Source: Clostridiales bacterium UBA1742 (GTDB lineage Bacteria > Bacillota > Clostridia > TANB77 > CAG-508). From it: a stretch of DNA of 64,000 bases. Below, piece by piece: positions 27,411 to 35,563 of the stretch (the stretch's first letter is position 1; each line of letters begins with the position of its first letter). The notes beneath the pieces were generated by a model that saw only the letters and a program-made list of their open reading frames with translations, searched no databases and had not been told where the DNA came from. Made by a program: the position numbers and the translations under genes. The stretch spans positions 26,370 to 90,369 of the forward strand of contig DCHW01000064.1 in assembly GCA_002314935.1 (NCBI GenBank). Direction: 5' to 3'.

Positions 27411-27880
27411 TGATGATTGGAACAGAATATAAGGTCGCTGCTGCTGAAACATTAAGTGTTTTAGAAAATATAAATACCATAGATATAAAAAAGATACCAC
27501 AAAGTTTTTTAGATTTTTTGGCAGAATTATCATCAAAAGAAGATAGACCAGAATTGGATTATTCTAAACCGATAGAGGAACTAAATCTTAAAGAAAAAAC
27601 AAGAGAGATTCTAGGATATATTTATATTAACTGGTGGTCTACAAAAGAAGAAAAAGAATTATGTGACAAGATGATAAATAATAAAAGAAAAAATAATAAT
27701 GTTGGTACTAATGTGAAATATGAAGTAGATGACATATTTAAAGCGAGAAAAAATAATGTTTTAGTAAATAACACTGAAAATACTGAAATCAAAGAAATGG
27801 TTGAATATAAAGATGAAACTTTTATTAAAAAAATAATAAATAAGATATTGAGTTTTTTTAACAAAGGATTGAGGAGGTAA
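27410..27880 (+). CDS. hypothetical protein of the MoxR-vWA cluster
   Basis: 156 aa, overlapping the MoxR stop by one base (TAATG), so translationally coupled. Acidic N-terminal half, Lys/Asn-rich C-terminus with a hydrophobic patch. No family recognised. Its position between MoxR and vWA genes suggests a partner or adaptor. Confidence 0.65.
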   Translation: MMIGTEYKVAAAETLSVLENINTIDIKKIPQSFLDFLAELSSKEDRPELDYSKPIEELNLKEKTREILGYIYINWWSTKEEKELCDKMINNKRKNNNVGTNVKYEVDDIFKARKNNVLVNNTENTEIKEMVEYKDETFIKKIINKILSFFNKGLRR

Positions 27881-27884
27881 TAAA

Positions 27885-28277
27885 GTGATTGATATTGATT
27901 TAATTGAAGCTCAAAAAGGAATAAAATCAATAGGTGTAATTGTCTTTAATTCAGATATTCAAAAATTAAATAATTCATGTAATATAGATGCAGGATTAAG
28001 TGATTTAGATTTGTTTGGTGTGAGTTTAGGACATCCTATTTTTAAAGAAGAATTAGAAAAAGTTTCAAAAGAAAATGAAATTTCATATTTAATAATATCA
28101 AATATTGATAAAGTAAATGAAGATAAACAAAATAGGTTTGTAGGATTGGTTAAAGATAGAGAGTTTATGGGATATAATTTACCAGATAATGTTATAATTG
28201 TATTTACAGTAGAAACAGAAAGTGATATAAAGAAAGTTTCAAAAGAACTTTATCATTTTTGTGAAGTAAATATATAA
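27885..28277 (+). CDS. degenerate AAA+-like partner protein
   Basis: 130 aa, GTG behind GAGGAGG. Residues 75-115 (ISNIDKVNEDKQNRFVGLVK then DNVIIVFTVE) resemble the Walker B/sensor 1 region of a MoxR AAA+ core, but there is no P-loop. It may be a catalytically dead subunit or adaptor; this reading is from pattern only. Confidence 0.6.
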   Translation: MIDIDLIEAQKGIKSIGVIVFNSDIQKLNNSCNIDAGLSDLDLFGVSLGHPIFKEELEKVSKENEISYLIISNIDKVNEDKQNRFVGLVKDREFMGYNLPDNVIIVFTVETESDIKKVSKELYHFCEVNI

Positions 28278-28298
28278 AACATTGAAAGGAAAAATCTA

Positions 28299-29858
28299 AT
28301 GGATATTGATAAAAGTTTAATTTATAAAACTAAAAACCTATTATTAGCTCGATATCCGAGATTTGGTAGTGAAGTTGCAAAAGCAAATATAGAATATAGA
28401 ACAGATTTAAAATATCATACAGCAGCTGCTGATGGAAGAAATGTATATATAGATCCTGAATACTTTAAAGGATTGAGTGAAGATGATAGATTATTTTTAA
28501 TTGCACATGAATTTATGCATAATAAGTTTCTTCACATGTATAGATTAAAAGATTCAAATGGTGTGATGAGAGATCCAGATGTTTGGAATGAGGCAACTGA
28601 TGCTATAATAAATGCAAATTTGGAAAGAGATGGCTTTACTATTAAAAAAGGATATGTAAATAGACCAGAAGCTATAAATTATTCTGCTGAAGAATTTTAT
28701 GAAATACTTTTGAAAGAAAGGGAAGAAAAACAAAAAAATAGTAAACAGAATAATCAAAGTGGACAAGATAAAGGCGAACAGGATGAAAATGGGCAAACAG
28801 ATGAAAATAATCAAAATGGACAGGAAAATAGTAAACAAGATAATACTTCAGGAGAAAAAGAACAAGATAATCAGTCAGGAAATGATGAAGGAACTGAAAA
28901 TCAAAGTAATGAATCAAGCGAAAATGAAGGGCAAGAAAATGAACAAGGACAGAATGGCGAGGAAGAAGAAAAGTTCATGGACGACCATAGTATGTGGGAA
29001 GAAGCTTTTCAAGAAAGAGAAAATGGTGCAAAAAAAAGAAAACAAGAAAATAATCCTAATAAAAGCGAAAAGAATGATGGAAAACCCTCTGAACAATCTT
29101 CTGAACAAAAAAGTGATGATATAAGATTCGAGTTTGACGAAAGAAGTGAATTTGAACAAAATAGAGAAGAACAACTAGAAAGGGTTAAAAAGAGATTTGA
29201 TAAAACAAAAAGAAAAATGAGAGGAGAACAAGTTCCAGAAGAAACTATTGATTTAGGCAGCATAGGAGAAAGTAGAAATGAAATAGATTGGAAATTGTTG
29301 CTTCGCAGAGAAGTTGAAAAAAGTGAAACAATATGGAGTCAAAGACGTTCAGTCGCAGAAAATAATTATGCATATAGACTTGAAGAAAACGAGGTTGAAG
29401 AAGAAGCAGAAACGGAAGTTATGATTGATGTTTCAGGCTCTGTTGATTTAGAACTTGTAAAAGCATTTTTAAGAGAATTAAAACCTATAATAAAACAGTC
29501 GAAACTAAAAGTAGGTTGTTTTAACGAAAAGTTTTGGGGATTAGTTGATGTAAAAACAGCAAAAGATATAGATGGCTTTACAATTCCAAGAGCAGCTAGG
29601 TCAAATCAATATGCTTGGACAGAAGATTGGGATTTAGCCGTTAGGTCGTTTTCTAAAAAAAGGGAAATAAATAAAATTGTATTTACAGATGGTTACCCAT
29701 GTCCGGGAACAATGCCTAAAGAAGATTTAAAAAGAGAAAATGTAATATGGATGGTATATGGTAATAAAAGTTTTAATCCATGTTGCGGTAAAGTTATAAA
29801 TATAACAGAAAAACAATTAGGAAAATTGCATCAAGTATATCAAGAACAAGAAAGATAA
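28299..29858 (+). CDS. metallopeptidase/vWA-domain protein (DUF2201 type)
   Basis: 519 aa. N-terminal putative zinc peptidase with LFLIAHEFMHNKFLH (HExxH near residues 68-72) and a downstream WNEATDAIINA. A 120-residue Gln/Asn/Glu/Gly-rich linker follows, then a C-terminal von Willebrand A-like domain beginning EVMIDVSGSVD, with the DxSxS MIDAS motif, and IVFTDGYP. Such proteins pair with MoxR ATPases. It ends the cargo operon at a terminator. No CGGA in frame. Confidence 0.9.
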   Translation: MDIDKSLIYKTKNLLLARYPRFGSEVAKANIEYRTDLKYHTAAADGRNVYIDPEYFKGLSEDDRLFLIAHEFMHNKFLHMYRLKDSNGVMRDPDVWNEATDAIINANLERDGFTIKKGYVNRPEAINYSAEEFYEILLKEREEKQKNSKQNNQSGQDKGEQDENGQTDENNQNGQENSKQDNTSGEKEQDNQSGNDEGTENQSNESSENEGQENEQGQNGEEEEKFMDDHSMWEEAFQERENGAKKRKQENNPNKSEKNDGKPSEQSSEQKSDDIRFEFDERSEFEQNREEQLERVKKRFDKTKRKMRGEQVPEETIDLGSIGESRNEIDWKLLLRREVEKSETIWSQRRSVAENNYAYRLEENEVEEEAETEVMIDVSGSVDLELVKAFLRELKPIIKQSKLKVGCFNEKFWGLVDVKTAKDIDGFTIPRAARSNQYAWTEDWDLAVRSFSKKREINKIVFTDGYPCPGTMPKEDLKRENVIWMVYGNKSFNPCCGKVINITEKQLGKLHQVYQEQER

Positions 29859-29866
29859 TTATTTTT

Positions 29867-29908
29867 ATATACAAAAAGCTAAATAGCAGCTTTTTGTATA
29901 TTTTTTTT
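29867..29908 (+). terminator. terminator of the DGR/MoxR/vWA operon
   Basis: ATATACAAAAAGCT pairs with AGCTTTTTGTATAT, followed by eight T's. Confidence 0.92.
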
Positions 29909-30229
29909 GATTATTTACAAAGTTCGACAAATTTTGCAAAAGAAATATGATATATTTTTATTGCAATTACCAAAAAATACCATATTTTACTGGAAAATAC
30001 TATCAGAAAATACCAATAAAATAGATATATTGGCATATATAATCACTTTATGAAATAGTATATTTCATTTGTGAAAACGAAAAATCGACTTTTTGTATAT
30101 AAATTTAGGCATTTCATAAACTATTTGGTTTTTATGTCAAAAAATGTGGTATTATGTCGCTGAAATTAAAAACTAATGAGAAATCCATCAAATTACCAAT
30201 GATGTTATTTAAAATCAGGGAGGGATAAG
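29909..30229. other. gene-free AT-rich region with repeated AATACCA-like units
   Basis: About 320 bp with no credible gene. It has several variants of AATACCA/AATACTA (29970-30020) and two inverted stretches around ATATTTCATTTG and AGGCATTTCATAAAC. It could hold regulatory or transfer-related sites, but nothing definitive is visible. Confidence 0.4.
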
Positions 30230-30277
30230 ATGGATTTTTATTTATTATATAAAAACAATTTAGAAAGCATACATTAA
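30230..30277 (+). CDS. possible 15-residue leader peptide
   Basis: ATG behind GGGAGGGA, reading MDFYLLYKNNLESIH then TAA, with the stop embedded in the terminator hairpin that follows. The layout (strong ribosome binding site, very short frame, immediate hairpin) looks like a transcription-attenuation leader for the downstream regulator. Speculative. Confidence 0.35.
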   Translation: MDFYLLYKNNLESIH

Positions 30278-30307
30278 CTTTTAAGGGTTAATTGTGTGCT
30301 TTTTTGT
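30266..30307 (+). terminator. attenuator-like terminator
   Basis: AGCATACATTAAC pairs with GTTAATTGTGTGCT and is followed by a T-run. It lies over the end of the possible leader peptide. Confidence 0.75.
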
Positions 30308-30497
30308 TTTTATATATGCAATTCCATTCTATGTACTTATTAAGCATAAACATGCTGAAGGAAAAAATTTTTATGAGAGATTTTTTGGCGTAGCTTTATA
30401 GAAATGTTTATGTTTATGTTCTAAAAATCTACGCATTTAGAGGTGTGTAGATTTGAGAATTGTTTTGATTGATTTAGAAACAATTGAATATTTTAGA

Positions 30498-30538
30498 GAG
30501 AGCAGAAAAATGTTTATGGACATTTCTGCTCTTTTTGC
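30498..30538 (+). terminator. second terminator-like hairpin upstream of the 30614 gene
   Basis: GAGCAGAAAAATG pairs with CATTTCTGCTC, followed by TTTTTGCTTTT. Two stacked terminators before one gene suggest conditional read-through. A short frame across 30453-30593 exists but is not convincing. Confidence 0.65.
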
Positions 30539-30573
30539 TTTTATAGAGCCAAAATCTAGAGGACCACCAACTC

Positions 30574-30587
30574 TATTCAGTTTTCAA
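30574..30587 (+). repeat. 14-bp inverted repeat, left copy
   Basis: TATTCAGTTTTCAA, the exact reverse complement of 31201-31214. The pair brackets the sigma-like gene at 30614-31096. Confidence 0.7.
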
Positions 30588-30613
30588 ATTTGAAATTGAA
30601 TGGAGGAAATCAA

Positions 30614-31096
30614 ATGGAAAATATAAAAACATTTGAAGTAGATGGAAACGAATTAATTGCTGATTTTGAAAGCAACAAGTATTTTATTATATTTAAAACT
30701 TATGAAGGACAAGAAGTTAAAAGTGAAATACCAAGAGATATATTTAATACATATTTGGAATCAAAAAGTATCTTTAAGAAAAATCAAAATGAACAAGAAA
30801 GGCACTGGGAACAGATTGCTTTATCAGAAAATGAAATTTATAAAAGAGCTTTTAAACATCCAGATAGTATTGAAACGATAATAATAAAAGAAGAAACGAA
30901 TAAAGAATTACATGTTGCTATATCAAATTTATCTATTATTCAAAATAAAAGAATAAAGAAATATTATTTTGAAAATAGAAATGAGATGGAAATAGCAGAG
31001 GAAGAAAAAACAACACAACAGGCTATAAATTGCAGTTTACAATTAGCTAGAGAAACAATCAAAGAAAAAATATTAAAAAAATTTAAAAAAATTTAA
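30614..31096 (+). CDS. sigma-like regulatory protein of the element
   Basis: 160 aa from ATG 30614 behind TGGAGGAAA. The middle (ERHWEQIALSENEIYKRAF) and C-terminal helices (TTQQAINCSLQLARETIKEKI) resemble the small sigma-70-like proteins common near the recombination end of clostridial elements. It is flanked by terminators and an inverted repeat. Probably controls excision genes; inferred from position. Confidence 0.6.
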   Translation: MENIKTFEVDGNELIADFESNKYFIIFKTYEGQEVKSEIPRDIFNTYLESKSIFKKNQNEQERHWEQIALSENEIYKRAFKHPDSIETIIIKEETNKELHVAISNLSIIQNKRIKKYYFENRNEMEIAEEEKTTQQAINCSLQLARETIKEKILKKFKKI

Positions 31097-31129
31097 AATT
31101 TTGACTTGTTATTTTTCAAAAAAGTGAGG

Positions 31130-31178
31130 AAGTAAGTGAGAGGGTAAAAAGTAAAAACTCTTTCACTTACTTTTTTAA
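31130..31178 (+). terminator. intrinsic terminator after the sigma-like gene
   Basis: AAGTAAGTGAGAG pairs with CTCTTTCACTTACTT, followed by T's. Confidence 0.9.
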
Positions 31179-31200
31179 ATTTGAAACTAATATAAGCACA

Positions 31201-31214
31201 TTGAAAACTGAATA
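31201..31214 (-). repeat. 14-bp inverted repeat, right copy
   Basis: TTGAAAACTGAATA, the reverse complement of 30574-30587. It may mark a processed or recombined segment; its role is unknown. Confidence 0.7.
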
Positions 31215-31228
31215 ACATTCATTAAAAA

Positions 31229-31472
31229 ACGTTCTATTATTGAGCCAGTTTAAATGGGGATGCAGAACCTCATACTAAAATATAAGTTAGCGACTTATAA
31301 GGCGAAGATAATAATAGTTATAATGATACTCTTGTCTAGTCATAACTTGAGCGTGATAATGACCGTCGCACGTAATGAGGACAAGTCTGGTGTACCAGAT
31401 AGGGCATATTTCCAGATATGCACCTGTGATGATTTAGCTAATCATAATTTAATGAATTAAAACTAAAAAAAA
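31229..31472 (+). ncRNA. probable structured RNA upstream of the excision-module genes
   Basis: A stretch less AT-rich than its neighbours with compact hairpins: TCTGGTGTACCAGA, GCATAT-TTCCAG-ATATGC and GACTTATAAGGCG. A 68-residue open frame crosses it but has no ribosome binding site and unusual composition, so RNA is likelier. It ends just before the ribosome binding site of the 31488 gene, like a leader RNA. Class not identified. Confidence 0.45.
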
Positions 31473-31487
31473 TTGGAGGAAATAAAC

Positions 31488-31703
31488 ATGATTAAGATCA
31501 TAATTACGGTTGCAGTAATAATTTCTTTTAGTATAGCAATTTTAATGCTTCTAGTTATTATTGGAGCTGGTAAATGTAAATCAATACAAGAAAGAATTGA
31601 TGAAGATATAGAACAACAAAGGATTGTAAGTAGTCCAGAATATAATGAGAGGAGAGGATTTTTATGGAGATTCCGAAACAAGTTACCAAAAATCAAGCTA
31701 TAA
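31488..31703 (+). CDS. small single-pass membrane protein
   Basis: 71 aa from ATG 31488 behind TTGGAGG. One N-terminal membrane helix (residues 2-26) and a charged cytoplasmic tail ending KLPKIKL. It overlaps the next gene by 40 bp. Function unknown. Confidence 0.65.
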   Translation: MIKIIITVAVIISFSIAILMLLVIIGAGKCKSIQERIDEDIEQQRIVSSPEYNERRGFLWRFRNKLPKIKL

Positions 31704-31900
31704 ATTATGCTATTGTAGCATTTTGTGATTTATTAAACACAGCAAATAAAGACAATTTTAATATAAATGAAATAGAAACATTTGTATTAGGCGCTATGGA
31801 GGCACATTCAAAATCTAATGTAAAGAATATAGCAAATATATTTAAGGAAAGTTACAAAGATAAAAAAATCGTAATAAGAGTGGAAGAAAGTAAAATATAA
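31664..31900 (+). CDS. small hypothetical protein
   Basis: 78 aa, ATG behind GAGAGGAG. Helical, acidic; INEIETFVLGAMEAHSKSN suggests a folded helical domain. Coupled to the membrane-protein gene. No family recognised. Confidence 0.6.
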   Translation: MEIPKQVTKNQAINYAIVAFCDLLNTANKDNFNINEIETFVLGAMEAHSKSNVKNIANIFKESYKDKKIVIRVEESKI

Positions 31901-31954
31901 ATTTTGAATAAATATAATTTTAAAACATAATTATTTAATATGGAGGGCAAAAGT

Positions 31955-32107
31955 ATGGAGTCAAACATTGAAAATAAGGAAATTGTTGAGATTAATAATA
32001 AACAATACACAGTGATTTCAAAAAGATCAAAGGATGTATTTAGTAAAGATAGACTAATAAAACTAATTGCAAATTATGCTATGGCAGAATTGCAAAAAAA
32101 ATCTTAA
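31955..32107 (+). CDS. TnpW-like transposon protein
   Basis: 50 aa, ATG behind TATGGAGGG. The pattern EIVEINNKQYTVISKRS followed by a KLIANYAMAEL helix matches the tiny TnpW proteins that sit next to TnpX-type serine recombinases in Tn4451-like elements. Role probably accessory in excision. Confidence 0.7.
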   Translation: MESNIENKEIVEINNKQYTVISKRSKDVFSKDRLIKLIANYAMAELQKKS

Positions 32108-32195
32108 TTGGGCTGACAAAGTTATAGTGGTACGTTATAATATTTGTATCAGTATGTTTTTATAAAGTACATCTTATTGAGGGAGGCAATAAGAT

Positions 32196-33755
32196 ATGAA
32201 AACAAAGTATAATGTAGCTGGTTATTTAAGACTATCACGAGAAGATGGAGATAAAGAAGAAAGTGATAGTATTGGTAGCCAAAGAAGTATTATTGAAGAT
32301 AAAATAAAAAAATTAGGTAATGATTTTAAACTTTATGATTTTTACATAGATGATGGATATACAGGACTTAATACTGATAGACCATCATTCCAAAGAATGT
32401 TAGATGACATACAAAGGAAAAAAGTAAATTGTATTATTACAAAAGATTTATCAAGACTTTCAAGAAATAATTTTGAGGCAAATTACTTAATTGAAATATA
32501 CTTTTTAGAAAATAATATTAGATATATTTCAGTATTAGATAATGTAGATACTTATGTTAAAAACTCCAATAATGATATTATTCAATTTAAAACATTAATA
32601 AATGATTGGTATAGTAAAGATATATCAAGAAAAGTAAAAAGTGGTATGTGGGCAAGAAAAGAAAAAGGATTATATGTTGCTGCTAAAGCTCCTTATGGTT
32701 ATATGAAAGATGAAAATAATAAAAATCAATTAATAGTAAATTCAGATGAATCTAAAGTTGTAAAAAGAATTTTTAAAATGTATAACGAAGGTATATCTAT
32801 GGGAGAAATTGCAGAAATATTGCAAAAAGAAAAAATATATGTTCCAAGCTATAATGGTTTTGAAAAGAATAAAAATGGAATTTATGGCTGGCATTGTTCA
32901 ACAATATCAAAGATATTAAAGAATGAAGTTTATTTAGGTAATACAGTATATGGAAAAGTTATGAATTTAAGTTACAAGTCTAAAAAAGTAAAATTTGTAC
33001 CTAGAGATGATTGGAAGGTTGCTAATAATACACATAAAGCAATTATTAGTCAAGAATTATTTGAGAATGTTCAAAAAAGAATAAAACTTAATCAAAAAGC
33101 AAAATCGCATGTTCATAAATGGGTATTAAATGGATTAGTTCATTGCAAAGAATGTGGAGAACCAATGCAGTTGAAAGTAAAATACAGAAAAGATGGAAAG
33201 ACAATAAGTTTTATGAGATTGTATTGTTCAAGTATTTTGCATAAAAAAGGTTTTTGTGTAAGAAATTATAAAGGAATAGAATTACAGTCAGTTACTCAAA
33301 TTGTCATTAGTAATTTAAACAAAAAAGTATCTAATATTGTTAATGCACAAGATGTTGAAGAGCTAGTAGAAAAATATTATAAAAATCAAGATAATACTGA
33401 ACAGGAAAAAGAATTAAATCAGGTTACCAAACAGCTAGAAAAAGCAAATAATATGATAAATTCACTATATATTGATTATAAAGAAGGTCTATTACAAGAA
33501 ATCGATTTTAAAACTATGTATGATCAAGAAATTGAAAAAAGAGATATGTTAAAAAATAAAATTAAGAAGATTAATGAAAACATAAATAAAAGAAAAGAAA
33601 TTTCAGATTTAGAGTTCAAAAGAGTTGTAAAAAAGGTTTCAAATGTTGGTAGTTGGTCAAAAGAACAGTTAGCTGATGTTATAGAAAATGTAGAAATAGA
33701 TAATGATGATAATATATATATTAACTATAAATATGATGTGTTGGTGATTGCATAA
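32196..33755 (+). CDS. large serine recombinase 1 (TnpX-like)
   Basis: 519 aa. The N-terminal resolvase domain has the catalytic Ser in YLRLSREDGD (near residue 14) and the D/R motif ITKDLSRLSRN. A recombinase domain and a zinc ribbon with CKECG follow, then a C-terminal coiled coil (about 410-470). It catalyses site-specific insertion and excision through a two-base core. Its stop (TAA, 33753-33755) directly abuts the ATG of the second recombinase. Confidence 0.95.
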   Translation: MKTKYNVAGYLRLSREDGDKEESDSIGSQRSIIEDKIKKLGNDFKLYDFYIDDGYTGLNTDRPSFQRMLDDIQRKKVNCIITKDLSRLSRNNFEANYLIEIYFLENNIRYISVLDNVDTYVKNSNNDIIQFKTLINDWYSKDISRKVKSGMWARKEKGLYVAAKAPYGYMKDENNKNQLIVNSDESKVVKRIFKMYNEGISMGEIAEILQKEKIYVPSYNGFEKNKNGIYGWHCSTISKILKNEVYLGNTVYGKVMNLSYKSKKVKFVPRDDWKVANNTHKAIISQELFENVQKRIKLNQKAKSHVHKWVLNGLVHCKECGEPMQLKVKYRKDGKTISFMRLYCSSILHKKGFCVRNYKGIELQSVTQIVISNLNKKVSNIVNAQDVEELVEKYYKNQDNTEQEKELNQVTKQLEKANNMINSLYIDYKEGLLQEIDFKTMYDQEIEKRDMLKNKIKKINENINKRKEISDLEFKRVVKKVSNVGSWSKEQLADVIENVEIDNDDNIYINYKYDVLVIA

Positions 33756-35285
33756 ATGGGTAAAGTTTATAAAGCAGCAATATATTTGAGAATATCAAAA
33801 GAAGATAAAGATGAAAGAAATAGTATTGCTAGTCAAAAAGAAATTACTTTAAATTATGCTAAAAGACATAATTACGAAATAGTTGATGAATATGTAGATA
33901 ATGGATATTCAGGAATATTATCATCACGTCCTGCATTAGACAAATTAATGATTGATATATTGAGAAAAAATATTAATATGGTAATTGTAAAAGATATGAG
34001 TAGATTGACTAGAGATAAGAATTTGACAGCATATTTTACAGATATATTTTTTCCAGATAATGATGTAAGATTAATTTCAGTTACAGAATATGTTGATACA
34101 GGTGAGCGATATGAAATTGATGATGTTGTGGCATTAAGAGGTATAATCAATCAAAGTTATTTAGAAGATATTTCTAAAAAAATTAAAGCAGTAAAAACAG
34201 AATTTAAGAAACAGGGTAAATTTATTGAAAATTCTGTTCCTTATGGTTATATAAAGGATAAAGAAGATAAACACAAATTAGTAATTGATGAGGAAGCAGC
34301 AAAAATAATAAAATATATTTATACATCTTATTTAGAAGGTGTAAAGCCATATATAATTGCTGAAATTTTGAATAAGGAAAAGATAAAGACACCTTCACAA
34401 TACCAGAATTTAAAACATCAAGCAAAATATTGGACAAACAAAATTATAAATAGAATATTATCAAATCCAATATATACAGGAAGATTACCTATTAATAGAC
34501 TTCAAAATGATTTCAAATTAAAGAAAGTTATTGTAACATCTAATAATAATTTAGAATATTGTGAAAATTCTCATGATGCAATTATTTGTATAGAGGATTA
34601 TGAAATGGTGCAAGAAAAAAGATCAAGTAGAGTAAAAAAAGAACCAGAAACGTATTTGTACTTATTAAAAGGATTAGTTTATTGTGGCAATTGTGGATGT
34701 AGATTAACATATAAAAACGAAGCTCCAGTTAAAATTAATTCTAAAGGTGTTGTAACAGGAAAGAAAAATAAAAAAGGTAGATTTGTATGTGAAGAACATA
34801 ATAGACATTTAGAAGTTTGTAATTCTAAAGACATAAAAATAAGTGAACATGAGTTAAATGAAATTGTTTTAAAAACTTTATCGAAAAGGCTTATGGAATT
34901 AAAAATTGAAAGATACGGGTCTGCAATAGAAAAACAACAATTAGGAATTAATCCAGAAATGGCAGAAAAACAAAAACTAAAACAAGAAATTAATGTGCAG
35001 GAAAAAATATTTAAAACTTTATATCAAAAAAAGGTAGAAGGTCTTATATCTGCAGAAGAATTTAAAGTACAATATGCACAATATCAGTCAAGAATAAATG
35101 AATATAAAGAAAGATTAAGGGGTATAGAAGAAAAAATGTCTAGTCAAAATGTTGAAAGTGGCATGGATACTATAATTAAGCATTTTGTCGATTGTGAAGG
35201 ATTTGATAATTCTATACTACAAAAACTTATAGAAAAAGTGAAAGTTGGAAAGAACAACAAAATTGAAATTTTAATGAAGGTGTAG
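33756..35285 (+). CDS. large serine recombinase 2
   Basis: 509 aa, only distantly similar to the preceding one. Catalytic Ser in YLRISKEDKDE, VKDMSRLTRD, zinc ribbon LVYCGNCGCRL, then a long coiled coil. It lies nearest to the right end (35.3 kb). Elements with two or three adjacent serine recombinases usually need both for integration and excision; this is inference for this case. Confidence 0.95.
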   Translation: MGKVYKAAIYLRISKEDKDERNSIASQKEITLNYAKRHNYEIVDEYVDNGYSGILSSRPALDKLMIDILRKNINMVIVKDMSRLTRDKNLTAYFTDIFFPDNDVRLISVTEYVDTGERYEIDDVVALRGIINQSYLEDISKKIKAVKTEFKKQGKFIENSVPYGYIKDKEDKHKLVIDEEAAKIIKYIYTSYLEGVKPYIIAEILNKEKIKTPSQYQNLKHQAKYWTNKIINRILSNPIYTGRLPINRLQNDFKLKKVIVTSNNNLEYCENSHDAIICIEDYEMVQEKRSSRVKKEPETYLYLLKGLVYCGNCGCRLTYKNEAPVKINSKGVVTGKKNKKGRFVCEEHNRHLEVCNSKDIKISEHELNEIVLKTLSKRLMELKIERYGSAIEKQQLGINPEMAEKQKLKQEINVQEKIFKTLYQKKVEGLISAEEFKVQYAQYQSRINEYKERLRGIEEKMSSQNVESGMDTIIKHFVDCEGFDNSILQKLIEKVKVGKNNKIEILMKV

Positions 35286-35340
35286 CCATTTGCACCTAAT
35301 TTTTTGAAAGCAAAAAGGTTGCACTTTAATACCTTTATGA

Positions 35341-35526
35341 GAACAAAAAGCAAGGGCAACATATGAGAAAATTATAGATTTATGTAAAGATGATCCAGAT
35401 GTTTTGGATCCACTAAGATTTTTAAGAGAAAGAGAAGTAGTTCATTTTCAAAGATTTGGTGAGGCTTTAAGAGGTGTGCAGGACAAATTAGCAGAAAAAA
35501 GATTTTATATAAATAATTGTAATTAA
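35341..35526 (+). pseudogene. cotJC: 3' fragment of cotJC (manganese-catalase-like spore coat protein), split by ICE-1
   Basis: Reads EQKARATYEKIIDLCKDD ... LRFLREREVVHFQRFGEALRG ... to TAA at 35524-35526, the C-terminal third of CotJC. An in-frame TGA at 35338 and loss of homology upstream mark the junction with ICE-1. The 5' portion should lie at the other end of the element. Excision would restore the gene. Confidence 0.88.
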
Positions 35527-35531
35527 TTAAA

Positions 35532-35560
35532 AGGGTACTTCGTAGTGAAGTACCCTAAAA
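35532..35560. terminator. bidirectional terminator after cotJC
   Basis: AGGGTACTTCG/CGAAGTACCCT-type stem (AGGGTACTTC-GTAGT-GAAGTACCCT) followed by A's, and with T's on the other strand for the S1-protein gene ending at 35564. Confidence 0.75.
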
Positions 35561-35563
35561 CGT

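Larger units (their letters stand above)
1..35340 (+). mobile_element. ICE-1, integrative conjugative element (left end outside window)
   Basis: A continuous accessory block that is almost all on the plus strand. It holds type IV secretion genes (542-10723), antirestriction genes, a MobC/MobP relaxase pair (17053-19087), DGR cargo, and a terminal TnpW-like protein with two large serine recombinases (32196-35285). The right junction is sharp: immediately after the second recombinase the sequence becomes the C-terminal third of cotJC, read in frame from 35341. The gene content resembles the Tn1549/Tn4451-type families of clostridial elements. The left attachment site and the 5' part of cotJC are not in the window, so the exact core dinucleotide cannot be defined. 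Confidence 0.85.

Noticed and set aside
30453..30593. 46-codon TTG-initiated frame before the sigma-like gene
   Set aside because: It crosses a terminator hairpin and has a weak ribosome binding site. Kept as non-coding.
31254..31460. 68-residue open frame
   Set aside because: No ribosome binding site, codon use unlike other genes here, and it overlaps several short hairpins. Treated as part of a probable structured RNA.
32196..35285. The two serine recombinases as one frameshifted gene
   Set aside because: Each has its own catalytic serine, zinc ribbon and coiled coil. They are two complete genes with abutting stop and start codons.
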